Positions 36,301 through 44,285 of a stretch of 64,000 bases of DNA are shown here, in pieces (positions within the stretch are counted from its first letter, which is position 1; each line of letters starts with the position of its first letter). The stretch covers positions 1-64,000 of the forward strand of contig JAGFIT010000022.1 of the NCBI GenBank assembly GCA_024103385.1. Reading direction: 5' to 3'. The DNA is from Vicingus serpentipes. Its GTDB lineage: Bacteria > Bacteroidota > Bacteroidia > Flavobacteriales_E > Vicingaceae. A program made the translations under genes and the position numbers. Under the pieces are notes generated by a model that did not search any database, was not told where the DNA came from, and worked only from the letters and a program-made list of their open reading frames with translations.

Positions 36301-37535
36301 GTAGCTCCATTATCAACACTATACAACAGCGAAGGAGTTCCTCCAGATGCAGCAATATCAATAGATCCTGATGGCGATCCACATGTAGGGTGTGATAACG
36401 TAACCCCATCAATGGTTAACAGTGGGGGCTCATATATGGTTACAACAGCTGAATCTTGACATCCTAAACTGTCTGTAACAATAAGTGTATGACTGTCTGT
36501 CCCAGCGCATAAACTTGATGCTGTAACTGTGCTCTCACCACTACTCCACAAGTAGGTATATGCACCTGTTCCGCCTGTAACAATTGCATCAGCACCACCA
36601 TCGCACACACCATTACAAGAAACGCTATCCGTTAGTATGTTTATTGATGGATCAGGAATTTCCCTAACGGGTGGGCTACTACTTCTTGTTACTGTTAAAC
36701 AAGATGCATCTTGAACGGTAACCGTATAAGTTGTTGGTACAGCTGCTGTTGGACAAAACTGGTGTCTCCCAGGTCCTGTAGCTCCAGTAGCGTCATCTGA
36801 CCAAGTATATATAAAAGGGCCTCCTCCTGTACTTTGGTCAATAACCCCGACCACTCCTTGATCAGGGCATCCATAACAACCTCCTACCCATATTTCTATA
36901 CACTCATTATTACAGATATAAAAATAGTCATCTTGAGTAGTATTAGGATCTCCTTGAGGAATACGGTGCGTGTAATTCGTCCACAACGTAAAACTTAGAA
37001 AGTCATTAACCCCAATCACACTATTTCCATCTAAAACAGGGCTTTGATAAGAATAAGTGTAAGGGTTTCCTAAATCCGTAACAACAACATGGACTAGTGT
37101 ATCTGCACATAACCCAGTAATAGAAGGGTTAGTCTCTCCTGGTATAGGATTGTTATTTCCATTAGGCCCCCAATGCCATTGATAGGTAAAAGGACCTGTC
37201 CCGCCATTAGTAATCGCTGTTAATCCTCCATCACAAACACCACAACTTGCATTTTGATAAGTTAAAGAAACAGTAAAAGCCTTATCTTTTTGAACTTTTT
37301 TCCCATCCAAACGTGTTATTTCTGTAGCTACACCTGTATTTTCTTTGGTAACATTAACAATTTCAGGTTGAGCATATTTAGAGTTAATTGTATTTAGGGT
37401 ATTTACTCCTTGCGTATTAATAGTGTTATCATTTTGAGAAAAAACAGTATTTCCCAAAAAAAACACAGACGCAACTAGAAAGAGTATTAGTATTTTTTTC
37501 AGATTAAAAATCATTGTGTCCACAAAATTTAACAT
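33321..37535 (-). CDS. 1404-residue secreted Ig-like/PKD repeat protein with a gliding-motility C-terminal domain
   Basis: A signal peptide lies at the N-terminus (KKILILFLVASVFFLG); the ATG at 37514, residue 8, gives the cleaner start. The next 450 residues hold SprB-like repeats (GGTGPFTYQW, GGTGAYTYLWSSG). Seven units of about 78 residues then follow (LPNxxAGxDxxIC to TTTYTVTVTDxNGC), then three or four PKD domains. The CHU_C/TIGR04131-type gliding-motility domain occupies the last 90 residues (FYAPNAFTPDDDGINEAF, IFDRWGEMIYKT, EDVYVWKVELKD). This marks secretion by the type IX system and surface display. No porP/sprF partner is adjacent. Confidence 0.92.
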   Translation of the reverse strand: MLNFVDTMIFNLKKILILFLVASVFFLGNTVFSQNDNTINTQGVNTLNTINSKYAQPEIVNVTKENTGVATEITRLDGKKVQKDKAFTVSLTYQNASCGVCDGGLTAITNGGTGPFTYQWHWGPNGNNNPIPGETNPSITGLCADTLVHVVVTDLGNPYTYSYQSPVLDGNSVIGVNDFLSFTLWTNYTHRIPQGDPNTTQDDYFYICNNECIEIWVGGCYGCPDQGVVGVIDQSTGGGPFIYTWSDDATGATGPGRHQFCPTAAVPTTYTVTVQDASCLTVTRSSSPPVREIPDPSINILTDSVSCNGVCDGGADAIVTGGTGAYTYLWSSGESTVTASSLCAGTDSHTLIVTDSLGCQDSAVVTIYEPPLLTIDGVTLSHPTCGSPSGSIDIAASGGTPSLLYSVDNGATYQASSLFTGLAQGPYTIVVRDNNGCTADTAVTLVLPGSPTVTSTGTTSICDGDATPINATAVGGDGNYTFSWNGGALNGAGPHSVFPTTTTTYTVLVVDGNGCKDSADAIITVDPLPNANAGPDVSLCIGSNVQLSASGGNQYVWSPVSELNNPNIPNPISSATITRVYTVTVTDVATGCSNTDNVTVTVNPLPTVFAGNDASVCSGGNLQLNATGGISYSWSPTTGLNNPNIANPIATPPATTLYTVTATDANGCVASDDINITVNAANFLTVGPDVGICPGTNTTLSATGGTTYSWTPTTGLNNPNIGNPVASPAVTTQYTVISSNAGGCQDTGMVTVTVYPPAVANAGTDVEICPAGNIGLNALGGVSYAWSPITGLNNPSIGNPIASPTATTTYTVTVTDANGCIDTDDILVTVNPLPNINAGNNASICIGTSTTLGASGGVSYTWTPTTNLSNPNIANPVASPTATTTYTVTGTDAKGCINTANVTVTVNPLPNASAGPDDFICTGSSKNLNATGGVTYSWSPITGLNNPNIANPVVTPTATTTYTVTVTDVNGCVNTDDVLITLNPLPTVLAGNDQVICSGVTAQLQAGGNAITYDWFVKGNPVPVSSGTTFNVTPSSTVEYVLRGTDAAGCISWDTVMVTVDPTPVAKFSAGSICEGNSMVFNNTSIGGANYSWNFGDPTSSSNTSMVFSPLHFYQDSGTYLVTLIVSTSIGCADTTTRNVRVNYVPQPTFNGGQPGCPPVTSTFRNTSLDYNSNYTYTWIFGDGRSVTSNDTSITYTYTKPGIYDVTLRVLTPEGCPNELTKIAYVEIYPMPDANFIATPSITNIYAPLISFTDRSLGADQWFWNFGDATGSIEQHPRHEYTDTGSYLVWLRVENIYGCTDSISKPIVIRDVYSFYAPNAFTPDDDGINEAFIPQGYAIDYDHYTLYIFDRWGEMIYKTHDYFAGWNGGKNGNIVQEDVYVWKVELKDIYGVDHQYIGRVTVIK
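34560..35990 (-). repeat. Seven tandem units of about 234 bp inside the 1404-residue protein
   Basis: Successive copies of the block encoding NPNIANPxAxPxATTTYTVT occur at about 34.69, 34.92, 35.15, 35.38, 35.61 and 35.84 kb, so the period is about 234 bp (78 codons). The DNA copies share long identical runs, such as ATTAGGATTATT, but differ at many third positions. These are old, diverged repeats and not a fresh expansion. Confidence 0.8.
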
Positions 37536-37723
37536 TTAATGTTAGTTAAGACTGTTTTTCTAACAATATGGTTGCCTTTTACATTAAAAAATTTATTATT
37601 CCATCGTAAAAAACTATATGTTTTAACATAAAAAAGAGGCATCAGCTAATTGGGAACCTACCTATTTTACTGTATCCTACCAAAAATAAATTATTTTAAG
37701 GGGTAACCTATTCCTAATTATTA

Positions 37724-37751
37724 AAAAAATGAGCTTTCTAAGCTCGTTTTT
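37724..37751. terminator. Terminator-like hairpin with no gene feeding it
   Basis: GAGCTT (37731-37736) and AAGCTC (37740-37745) form a stem with loop TCT. GTTTTT follows on the plus strand, and on the minus strand a seven-T run follows the stem. No gene is transcribed into it from either side: the 1404-residue gene reads away to the left and rpsP reads away to the right. It may close a small untranslated RNA. Confidence 0.5.
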
Positions 37752-37908
37752 ATTTCGATAACTACCTGATTAAATGATATTTAATTCTATTTAATTTACG
37801 TTTAGAAATATTACCTAGTAAACCTTACAGCCCTACTGCAGTTATAACCATATTATTATTAATAACCATAGTTCTAAAACTTCTTCTTTAAAATTTCTAA
37901 CCTATTAA

Positions 37909-37938
37909 TTGTAAATCATTAACATTTTTGTACATTTG
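37909..37938 (+). promoter_or_regulatory. Consensus promoter for rpsP-rimM
   Basis: TTG (37909-37911), 19 bp, TACATTTG (37931-37938): a perfect match. The start would be near 37945. Just downstream CCGAT (37943-37947) and ATCGG (37954-37958) could form a small hairpin at the 5' end of the leader. Confidence 0.85.
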
Positions 37939-37983
37939 CTGCCCGATAAAAAAATCGGATTAGTATAATTTAAATAAAAAACA

Positions 37984-38673
37984 ATGCCTACAAAGATTAG
38001 ATTACAAAGACATGGTAAGAAAAAATATGCTTACTATCATGTTGTTGTAGCGGATGCTCGTGCCCCACGTGATGGGAAGTTTATTGAAAAACTAGGTACT
38101 TACAATCCAAACAACGACCCAGCAATAGTCGATATTAATTTCGATAGAGCCCTATATTGGGTAAAAGAAGGTGCACAACCTACAGACACCTGTCGCGCTC
38201 TACTTTCCTATAGAGGAATAATGCATAAAGATCACCTTGACAGAGGGGTATTAAAGGGTGCTTTAACTCAAGAACAAGCAGATAAAAAATTTGAAGCTTG
38301 GTTAAAAGAAAAAGAAACTAAAATTAATAGTAAAAAGGACAACTTATCTAAAGTATCTAGTGATGCTGAAAAAGCTAGGTTAACAGCTGAAAAAGAAGCT
38401 AATGCTAAAAAAGCTGCCGCTATTCTAGCAAAAACTTCTGAACTAGCTGCTGCTGCCGAAGTTGAAACAACAGAATCTGCAACAGAAGAAGCTCCAGCTA
38501 CTGCAACAGAAGAAGTTGTTGCGGTTGAAACTCCCGAAGTACCAGCTACTGAAGAAAAAGAGGAAGAAGCTACGGCTGAAGAATCTCCTGCTTCCGAAGA
38601 AAAAACAGAAGAACCTATTGCTGAAGTAAAGGAAGAAGGTCCATCTGAGGAAGAAGAGAAAAAAGCGGAATAA
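37984..38673 (+). CDS. rpsP: Ribosomal protein bS16 with a long acidic tail
   Basis: Residues 1-80 are bS16 (TKIRLQRHGKKKYAYYHVVVADARAPRDGKFIEKLGTYNP, read as family pattern). The protein is 229 residues, about 145 more than in E. coli. Residues 85-150 are a helical, charged stretch; residues 150-229 are almost only glutamate, alanine, threonine, valine and proline. Longer bS16 proteins are common in Bacteroidota, but this tail is long. It begins the unit rpsP-rimM, which share a 5-bp gap. Confidence 0.95.
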   Translation: MPTKIRLQRHGKKKYAYYHVVVADARAPRDGKFIEKLGTYNPNNDPAIVDINFDRALYWVKEGAQPTDTCRALLSYRGIMHKDHLDRGVLKGALTQEQADKKFEAWLKEKETKINSKKDNLSKVSSDAEKARLTAEKEANAKKAAAILAKTSELAAAAEVETTESATEEAPATATEEVVAVETPEVPATEEKEEEATAEESPASEEKTEEPIAEVKEEGPSEEEEKKAE

Positions 38674-38678
38674 TACAA

Positions 38679-39218
38679 ATGAATTTAGATGCGTGTTATT
38701 ATTTAGGTTACACCGCTAAAGTTCATGGAAAAAATGGAGAACTCATTGTCAAACTCAATGTAGATTTTCCTGAAGAGTATCAAAATTTGGAATCAGTGTT
38801 TATCCAACTAAATGAAAAGGATAAAACATTGATTCCTTTTTTTTTGACCTCAGCACAAATTCAAAACTCAGGGAACCTGCAAATTAAAATAGAAGGCATA
38901 GATAATTTAGATGAAGCAAAAAAAATGATAGGAAAATCGCTTTATCTTCCTCTCAACACGCTTCCAGAATTAACAGGAAATCAATTTTACTACCATGAAG
39001 TAATTGGCTTCAAAGTAATTGATGCTGAAAAAGGAAATATAGGGCAAATCACTCAAGTACTTGATTATCCTACTCAAGCTATTTTTGAAATTCAACATCC
39101 TACTTCAAAAGAAATTCTTGTGCCTATAACTGATGAAATTATTACCAAACTAGATAGAACAAACCAAACTATTTTTGTTACATCTCCAGAGGGGTTAATT
39201 GATTTATATCTTACTTAA
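38679..39218 (+). CDS. rimM: Ribosome maturation factor RimM
   Basis: The 179-residue protein has LGYTAKVHGKNGELIVKL at the start and FYYHEVIGFKVIDAEKGNIGQI marking the PRC-barrel domain, with EILVPITDEIITKLD at the end. RimM helps 30S head assembly. rpsP-rimM is a normal pair. In many bacteria trmD and rplS follow, but here mrp follows 66 bp later. Confidence 0.95.
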   Translation: MNLDACYYLGYTAKVHGKNGELIVKLNVDFPEEYQNLESVFIQLNEKDKTLIPFFLTSAQIQNSGNLQIKIEGIDNLDEAKKMIGKSLYLPLNTLPELTGNQFYYHEVIGFKVIDAEKGNIGQITQVLDYPTQAIFEIQHPTSKEILVPITDEIITKLDRTNQTIFVTSPEGLIDLYLT

Positions 39219-39284
39219 TTTTTTCTTTTTACATTTTCGTTAATTTAGAATGATTACAAATTGCGTAAATTTGTCCCAAACATA

Positions 39285-40415
39285 ATGGATATGAATATTA
39301 CCACAGATAAAATCAGAGAAGCATTAAGTTTTGTAATTGAGCCTGATTTAAAAAAGGACATCATAGAACTAAACCTAGTATCTAATATTAAATCTGATGC
39401 TAATAAAATTAGCTTTGATTTACAAATTAATAATCCTGCAATGCACAACAAAAAAAGAGTTACTGAAGCCTGTGAATTGCACTTGAATCGAATTCTTAAA
39501 ACCCCTATCGATTTAGATATTAATATTACACCTATAACTAAAGCCCCTGAAACTCCAAAAAGCAATAAAGCTTTACCCAATGTTAAAAATATTATTGCAA
39601 TAGCATCTGGTAAAGGAGGTGTTGGAAAATCAACAGTAACTGCAAACTTAGCAGTAGCTTTAGCAAAAAAAGGATACAAAGTGGGATTAATAGATGCGGA
39701 TATTTATGGTCCTTCTATGCCATTAATGTTTAATGTAGAGAACGAAAAACCAATGCCTATTGAAATAAATGGAAAAAACCTAATCAATCCCATTGAAAGT
39801 TATGGCGTAAAATTATTGTCTATCGGTTTCTTTGCCGATACTAATCAAGCCGTAGTTTGGAGAGGTCCTATGGCAACAAGAGCATTAACACAATTGTTCA
39901 CTGAAGCCAATTGGGGTGAGTTAGATTATATGCTCATCGATTTACCTCCTGGGACAGGAGATATTCATTTATCATTGGTACAAACTGTTTCCGTTACAGG
40001 AGCAATTATTGTGAGTACACCTCAAAAAGTAGCTTTAATTGATGCTCGAAAAGCAGTTGGCATGTTCAAGCTCGAACAAATAAATGTACCTGTTTTAGGA
40101 ATGATAGAAAACATGGCATACTTTACTCCTGAAGAATTACCGAATAACAAATATTATATTTTTGGAAAAGAGGGATTAAAAAAATTAGCTGAAGAATATA
40201 ATTTACCCCTTTTAGGAGAAATACCTTTAGTACAAAGCATAAGAGAAGCAGGAGATGCTGGAAGACCAGCTATACTACAAGAGACAACTCCTCAAGCAAT
40301 TGCGTTCAGTGGTTTTGCAGATAATGTGATTGAAGCCACCAAAAAAAGGAACAATCAAATAGCTCCTACTCAAAAAGTAGAAATAACAAATATGAATGGT
40401 TGTTCAAGTAATTAA
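39285..40415 (+). CDS. mrp: Mrp/ApbC-family iron-sulfur carrier ATPase
   Basis: The 376-residue protein has an N-terminal MIP18/DUF59 domain (residues 1-95) and a P-loop domain with ASGKGGVGKST (deviant Walker A), DADIYGPSMP and LIDLPPGTGD. A TTG at 39261 would add eight residues, but that TTG lies in a -7-like element (TAAATTTG, 39266-39273), so I use the ATG at 39285. The paired cysteines that bridge a cluster in E. coli Mrp are absent: the region reads ENMAYFTPEELPNNKYYIFG. The C-terminus ends NGCSSN. nfu follows 38 bp later. Confidence 0.93.
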   Translation: MDMNITTDKIREALSFVIEPDLKKDIIELNLVSNIKSDANKISFDLQINNPAMHNKKRVTEACELHLNRILKTPIDLDINITPITKAPETPKSNKALPNVKNIIAIASGKGGVGKSTVTANLAVALAKKGYKVGLIDADIYGPSMPLMFNVENEKPMPIEINGKNLINPIESYGVKLLSIGFFADTNQAVVWRGPMATRALTQLFTEANWGELDYMLIDLPPGTGDIHLSLVQTVSVTGAIIVSTPQKVALIDARKAVGMFKLEQINVPVLGMIENMAYFTPEELPNNKYYIFGKEGLKKLAEEYNLPLLGEIPLVQSIREAGDAGRPAILQETTPQAIAFSGFADNVIEATKKRNNQIAPTQKVEITNMNGCSSN

Positions 40416-40453
40416 TAATTTTACTAAATTGCAATAATGTAATTGTTGATAAA

Positions 40454-40708
40454 ATGAACCAACAAACATCAATAGAAAAAATAGAAATCGCATTAGATCA
40501 GATTCGTCCCTTTTTAAGGGATGACGAGGGTGATATTGAATTTGTTGAGTTAACGGATGATCTGGTAGTGAAAGTAAAATTTCTTGGTGCCTGTAAGTCC
40601 TGCTCAATGAATCCTTCTACATTAAAAGGAGGAGTTGAAGAAGCTATAAAAAAAGTACTACCAGAAGTTAAATCAGTAATTGCTATTGACGAAATAATAG
40701 AGGCTTAA
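40454..40708 (+). CDS. nfu: NifU-like iron-sulfur scaffold protein (Nfu domain only)
   Basis: This 84-residue protein is the Nfu domain alone. CKSC at residues 47-50 (GACKSCSMNPSTLKGG) binds a bridging cluster between two subunits. It follows mrp on the same strand, so the two may hand clusters on together. Its stop overlaps the stop of the convergent gpsA by 4 bp. Confidence 0.93.
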   Translation: MNQQTSIEKIEIALDQIRPFLRDDEGDIEFVELTDDLVVKVKFLGACKSCSMNPSTLKGGVEEAIKKVLPEVKSVIAIDEIIEA

Positions 40709-41706
40709 GATAACTTTGCTGCTAATAATTTCATCTCCATAATCGGTGAAATTTTCTCATACAGAATATTATATACTGCTTCCATAATCGGCATTTTTAC
40801 TTGAAATTTCTTATTGATTTCGTAGATCCCTTTAGCCGCATAATATCCTTCTGCAACCATGTTCATTTCTATTTGTGCTGATCGAACGGAATAACCTTTT
40901 CCCACCATACTGCCAAAATTTCTGTTCCTAGAAAATTGCGAATAAGCTGTAACTAATAAATCTCCCATATAAGCTGATGATTTCACATCACGATGAATAG
41001 GGTGAACAACATCTATAAATTCTTTCGTTTCCCTTAGCGCTGCCGAAATTAAAACGGCTTGGAAATTATCCCCATATCCCAATCCATGGTAAATCCCACT
41101 AGCCACCGCATAAACATTCTTTAAAATGGCTGAAAATTCGGTTCCAAATAGGTCGTCAGAAGTTGATGTGTGAATGTATCTGCACGACATAGCATTTGCC
41201 ATTATTTTTGCAATTTCGATATCTTCACACGCCATAGTTAAGTATGACAATCGTTCCATGGCTACTTCCTCAGCATGACAAGGCCCTGCTATCATTCCTA
41301 TTTTTTCATAGGGCACATTAAATTGTTTATGAAAGTATCTTGCAGGAATTCTGTTAGGCTCCCCCAAAACAACTCCCTTTGTTGCTGAAATAATAATTTT
41401 TTTGTCTATTCCCGTCACCTCTACCTCATCAAATGCTTTTGCTAAATATGGAGATGGAATAGCAATAATCAAAATATCAGAAACATCAACTATTTTCTGT
41501 ATTTCAGTATTAATATTCAACTTATCGATATCAAATTGAATAGCTTGAATGTAGCGAGGATTGTGTTTAAATTGCATAATATGATTAGCACACTCTTTGT
41601 CGCGCATCCACCAATTCACCTGCTCTAAATTTTCTGTAAGAATTTTAACGATAGCCGTAGCCCAACTACCACCTCCTAACACTGCTATTCTCGGTTTCGT
41701 TTCCAT
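40705..41706 (-). CDS. gpsA: Glycerol-3-phosphate dehydrogenase [NAD(P)+]
   Basis: The 333-residue enzyme makes glycerol-3-phosphate for phospholipids. It has the Rossmann loop IAVLGGGSWATAIVK, the segment SATKGV, AGPCHAEEVA, and the catalytic-lysine region FSAILKNVYAVASGI with GYGDNFQAVL. The reading is complete. It follows lysS by 21 bp and overlaps nfu at the stop. Confidence 0.96.
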   Translation of the reverse strand: METKPRIAVLGGGSWATAIVKILTENLEQVNWWMRDKECANHIMQFKHNPRYIQAIQFDIDKLNINTEIQKIVDVSDILIIAIPSPYLAKAFDEVEVTGIDKKIIISATKGVVLGEPNRIPARYFHKQFNVPYEKIGMIAGPCHAEEVAMERLSYLTMACEDIEIAKIMANAMSCRYIHTSTSDDLFGTEFSAILKNVYAVASGIYHGLGYGDNFQAVLISAALRETKEFIDVVHPIHRDVKSSAYMGDLLVTAYSQFSRNRNFGSMVGKGYSVRSAQIEMNMVAEGYYAAKGIYEINKKFQVKMPIMEAVYNILYEKISPIMEMKLLAAKLS

Positions 41707-41727
41707 ATCTTCACAAATATAACTATT

Positions 41728-43428
41728 CTAAGATTGTAATACACATATCTTACTATCGCCATCAACTTCCACTTTTATTAACCCGTGTTTAGATAGCCCT
41801 TTCATTCCTTTATCCCACTGCTTTCCGCTTAATTCTGCAGCAGATTTCAACTCTCCTAAATCCATCGTGTTGTTAGCCTTCATTAAATTGAGTATTGTTT
41901 TTTCTGCATCACTTAATTCTAACGCCTTTTTTTCTGGCTTCATTTGCGGAAACAGCAATACTTCTTGTATCGACTGATTATTCGTTAAATACATTACCAG
42001 CCGATCTATCCCTATTCCCAAACCAGAAGTTGGAGGCATCCCATACTCCAGTGCTCTTAAAAAATCATAATCAATAAATTGACTTGCTTCATCATCCCCT
42101 TTTGCAGCCAATTTTAATTGTTCTTCAAACCGTTCTCTTTGATCTATAGGATCGTTTAATTCCGTATAAGCGTTAGCCACCTCTTTACCACAAATCATCA
42201 ATTCAAATCGTTCCGTTAGTTCTGGATTGTCTCTATGCTCTTTACATAACGGTGACATCTCTTTAGGGTAATCAATAATAAAAGTAGGCTGTATGTAATT
42301 CCCTTCACATTTTTCCCCAAAAATTTCATCAATCAACTTTCCTTTCCCCATCGTTTCATCTACATCTACATCATTGGATTTGCACCAATTCGCTAATTCT
42401 TTTTCTGTTTTCCCATCAATATCAAACCCTGTGAAGTCGATAATTGATTGCCGCATAGTAACTCTTTTATAAGGTGCTTTAAAATCAATTTGATGTTCTC
42501 CAAAAGTGGCTTTGGTGGTTCCATTTACCTCAACAGCACAATATTCTAATAACTGTTCTGTAAACTCCATCATCCAATTGTAATCTTTATAAGCTACATA
42601 AATCTCCATAGCTGTAAACTCTGGATTATGTGTTCTGTCCATTCCTTCATTTCTAAAGTTTTTAGAAAATTCATACACTCCTTCAAAACCACCAACTATT
42701 AATCTTTTTAAATACAACTCATTGGCAATTCGCATGTACAAAGTCATATCTAAAGTATTATGATGCGTCATAAAAGGACGAGCAGCAGCACCCCCTGCAA
42801 TTGGTTGCAGTACCGGAGTTTCTACTTCCATATACTCTCTTTCATTAAAAAAAGTACGCATGGCATTAAACAACTTCGTTCTTTTAACAAACACTTCTTT
42901 TACATGGGGGTTTACCACTAAATCAGCATATCGCTGCCTATATCTCATCTCAGGGTCAGTAAATGCATCGTGGACATTTCCTTCACTATCCGTTTTAGGT
43001 AACGGTAATGGTTTTAGGGATTTACTTAACAAAGAAAATCGCTTTACACGCACACTTATCTCCCCAACTTGAGTTTTAAACAATGTTCCTTCCACACCTA
43101 TAAAATCTCCAATATCTAACAACTTTTTATACACCTCATTATACAAAGTAGTATCCTCTCCCTCGCAAATTTCATCTCTATTAAAATATACTTGTATTCT
43201 TCCTGCACTATCTTGTAACTCAGCAAAAGAAGCTTTTCCTTGATTTCTTCTAGACATCAACCTTCCAGCAATGACCACCTTTCTCCCTTCTTCAAAATTG
43301 GATTTTATTTCCTTGGATAAAGCATTAACGGGGTATAATGCTTGTGGATAAGGATTAATCCCTAAATCTCTTAACTTGTTTAACGACTCTCTTCTAACAA
43401 GCTCTTGTTCTGATAATTGGTTACTCAT
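41728..43428 (-). CDS. lysS: Lysyl-tRNA synthetase (class II) with a C-terminal extension
   Basis: The core is typical: an OB-fold anticodon domain (NQGKASFAELQDSAGRIQVY), class II motif 2 (FRNEGMDRTHNPEFT) and motif 3 (GLGIGIDRLVMYLT). The core ends at about residue 500. Residues about 503-566 form an extra domain that reads like a small winged helix (ELSDAEKTILNLM, LGELKSAAELSGKQWDKG, LSKHGLIKVE). The E. coli enzyme is about 505 residues. Longer LysS is known in Bacteroidota as I recall. The product charges tRNA-Lys. Confidence 0.97.
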   Translation of the reverse strand: MSNQLSEQELVRRESLNKLRDLGINPYPQALYPVNALSKEIKSNFEEGRKVVIAGRLMSRRNQGKASFAELQDSAGRIQVYFNRDEICEGEDTTLYNEVYKKLLDIGDFIGVEGTLFKTQVGEISVRVKRFSLLSKSLKPLPLPKTDSEGNVHDAFTDPEMRYRQRYADLVVNPHVKEVFVKRTKLFNAMRTFFNEREYMEVETPVLQPIAGGAAARPFMTHHNTLDMTLYMRIANELYLKRLIVGGFEGVYEFSKNFRNEGMDRTHNPEFTAMEIYVAYKDYNWMMEFTEQLLEYCAVEVNGTTKATFGEHQIDFKAPYKRVTMRQSIIDFTGFDIDGKTEKELANWCKSNDVDVDETMGKGKLIDEIFGEKCEGNYIQPTFIIDYPKEMSPLCKEHRDNPELTERFELMICGKEVANAYTELNDPIDQRERFEEQLKLAAKGDDEASQFIDYDFLRALEYGMPPTSGLGIGIDRLVMYLTNNQSIQEVLLFPQMKPEKKALELSDAEKTILNLMKANNTMDLGELKSAAELSGKQWDKGMKGLSKHGLIKVEVDGDSKICVLQS

Positions 43429-43451
43429 TGATTTGCGCTTTTTTAAGTCGG

Positions 43452-43480
43452 CAAAGATAATAAAGATTTAGCTACTTTTG
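43452..43480. promoter_or_regulatory. Back-to-back -7 elements for lysS and tatD
   Basis: Minus-strand TATCTTTG (43459-43452) faces lysS, and plus-strand TACTTTTG (43473-43480) faces tatD. Both match TAnnTTTG fully and are 13 bp apart. Neither has a TTG at the usual distance. tatD's ATG is five bases after its box. Confidence 0.4.
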
Positions 43481-43485
43481 CCCCA

Positions 43486-44256
43486 ATGATTTTAACAGAT
43501 ACACATACCCATTTATATTCCGAACAATTTAATGAAGACATTGATGTTGTAATTAATAAATGTATTGAAAAAGGGATTGATCGGTTATTTCTTCCTAACA
43601 TCGATTCTACTTCTATCTCTGTAATGATGGAATTAGCAAAAAAATACCCCAATAACTGTTTCCCTATGATGGGTTTACATCCTACATCAGTAAAGGAAAA
43701 TTACAAGGAAGAATTACAACTAATAGAAGAATGGTTAAACAAACAACAGTTTTGTGCCATTGGAGAAATAGGCATTGATTTATATTGGGATAAATCTACT
43801 TTAGCAATTCAACAAGATGCTTTTAGAACTCAAATTAATTGGGCAAAAGAAAGAAATCTTCCTTTCGTTATCCATTGCAGAGATGCATTCAATGAAATTT
43901 TTGATATCCTAGATGAATTAAACGATGAAAAAATGAAAGGAATTTTTCATTGTTTTACTGGAACCCTTGAGCAAGCACAACATATTATTAACTATGGCAA
44001 TTTCAAAATTGGAATAGGAGGAGTTGTTACTTTTAAGAATGCTGGTCTGGATAAAGTGGTAGAACAATTGGATATTAACCACCTCGTTTTAGAAACAGAT
44101 TCTCCATACTTAGCACCTGCACCATACAGAGGAAAAAGAAACGAAAGTACTTACCTGTATGAAATTGCTAATAAAATAGCCGAAATTTATCATCTTCCCA
44201 TTGAAGAAATTGCCAAAATAACAACCCACAACTCGAAAGAAATATTTGGTTTTTAA
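43486..44256 (+). CDS. tatD: TatD-family metal-dependent hydrolase
   Basis: The 256-residue protein has DTHTHLYSEQF (the first two metal histidines), GEIGIDLYWD, PFVIHCRDAF, HCFTG and ETDSPYLAPAPYRGKRN. All are conserved in TatD 3'-5' exonuclease-like hydrolases of the TIM-barrel type. It may act in DNA repair or remove D-amino-acid tags. ansA follows 29 bp later. Confidence 0.95.
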   Translation: MILTDTHTHLYSEQFNEDIDVVINKCIEKGIDRLFLPNIDSTSISVMMELAKKYPNNCFPMMGLHPTSVKENYKEELQLIEEWLNKQQFCAIGEIGIDLYWDKSTLAIQQDAFRTQINWAKERNLPFVIHCRDAFNEIFDILDELNDEKMKGIFHCFTGTLEQAQHIINYGNFKIGIGGVVTFKNAGLDKVVEQLDINHLVLETDSPYLAPAPYRGKRNESTYLYEIANKIAEIYHLPIEEIAKITTHNSKEIFGF

Positions 44257-44285
44257 GCCCTATATTTGTTTCATAAATTTTAAGA

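Larger units (their letters stand above)
37536..37983. other. 448-bp gene-free stretch with an orphan terminator and the rpsP promoter
   Basis: No ORF of meaningful length is found on either strand. The stretch holds a minus-strand -7-like box TATTTTTG (37688-37681), possibly for the secreted repeat protein, a terminator-like hairpin at 37731-37750, and the rpsP promoter at 37909-37938. The remainder, especially 37760-37905, is plain AT-rich DNA in which I see nothing else. Confidence 0.7.

Noticed and set aside
38268-38678. Minus-strand ORF opposite the rpsP tail
   Set aside because: A Ser/Ala-rich shadow of the GAA/GCT-rich tail of bS16.
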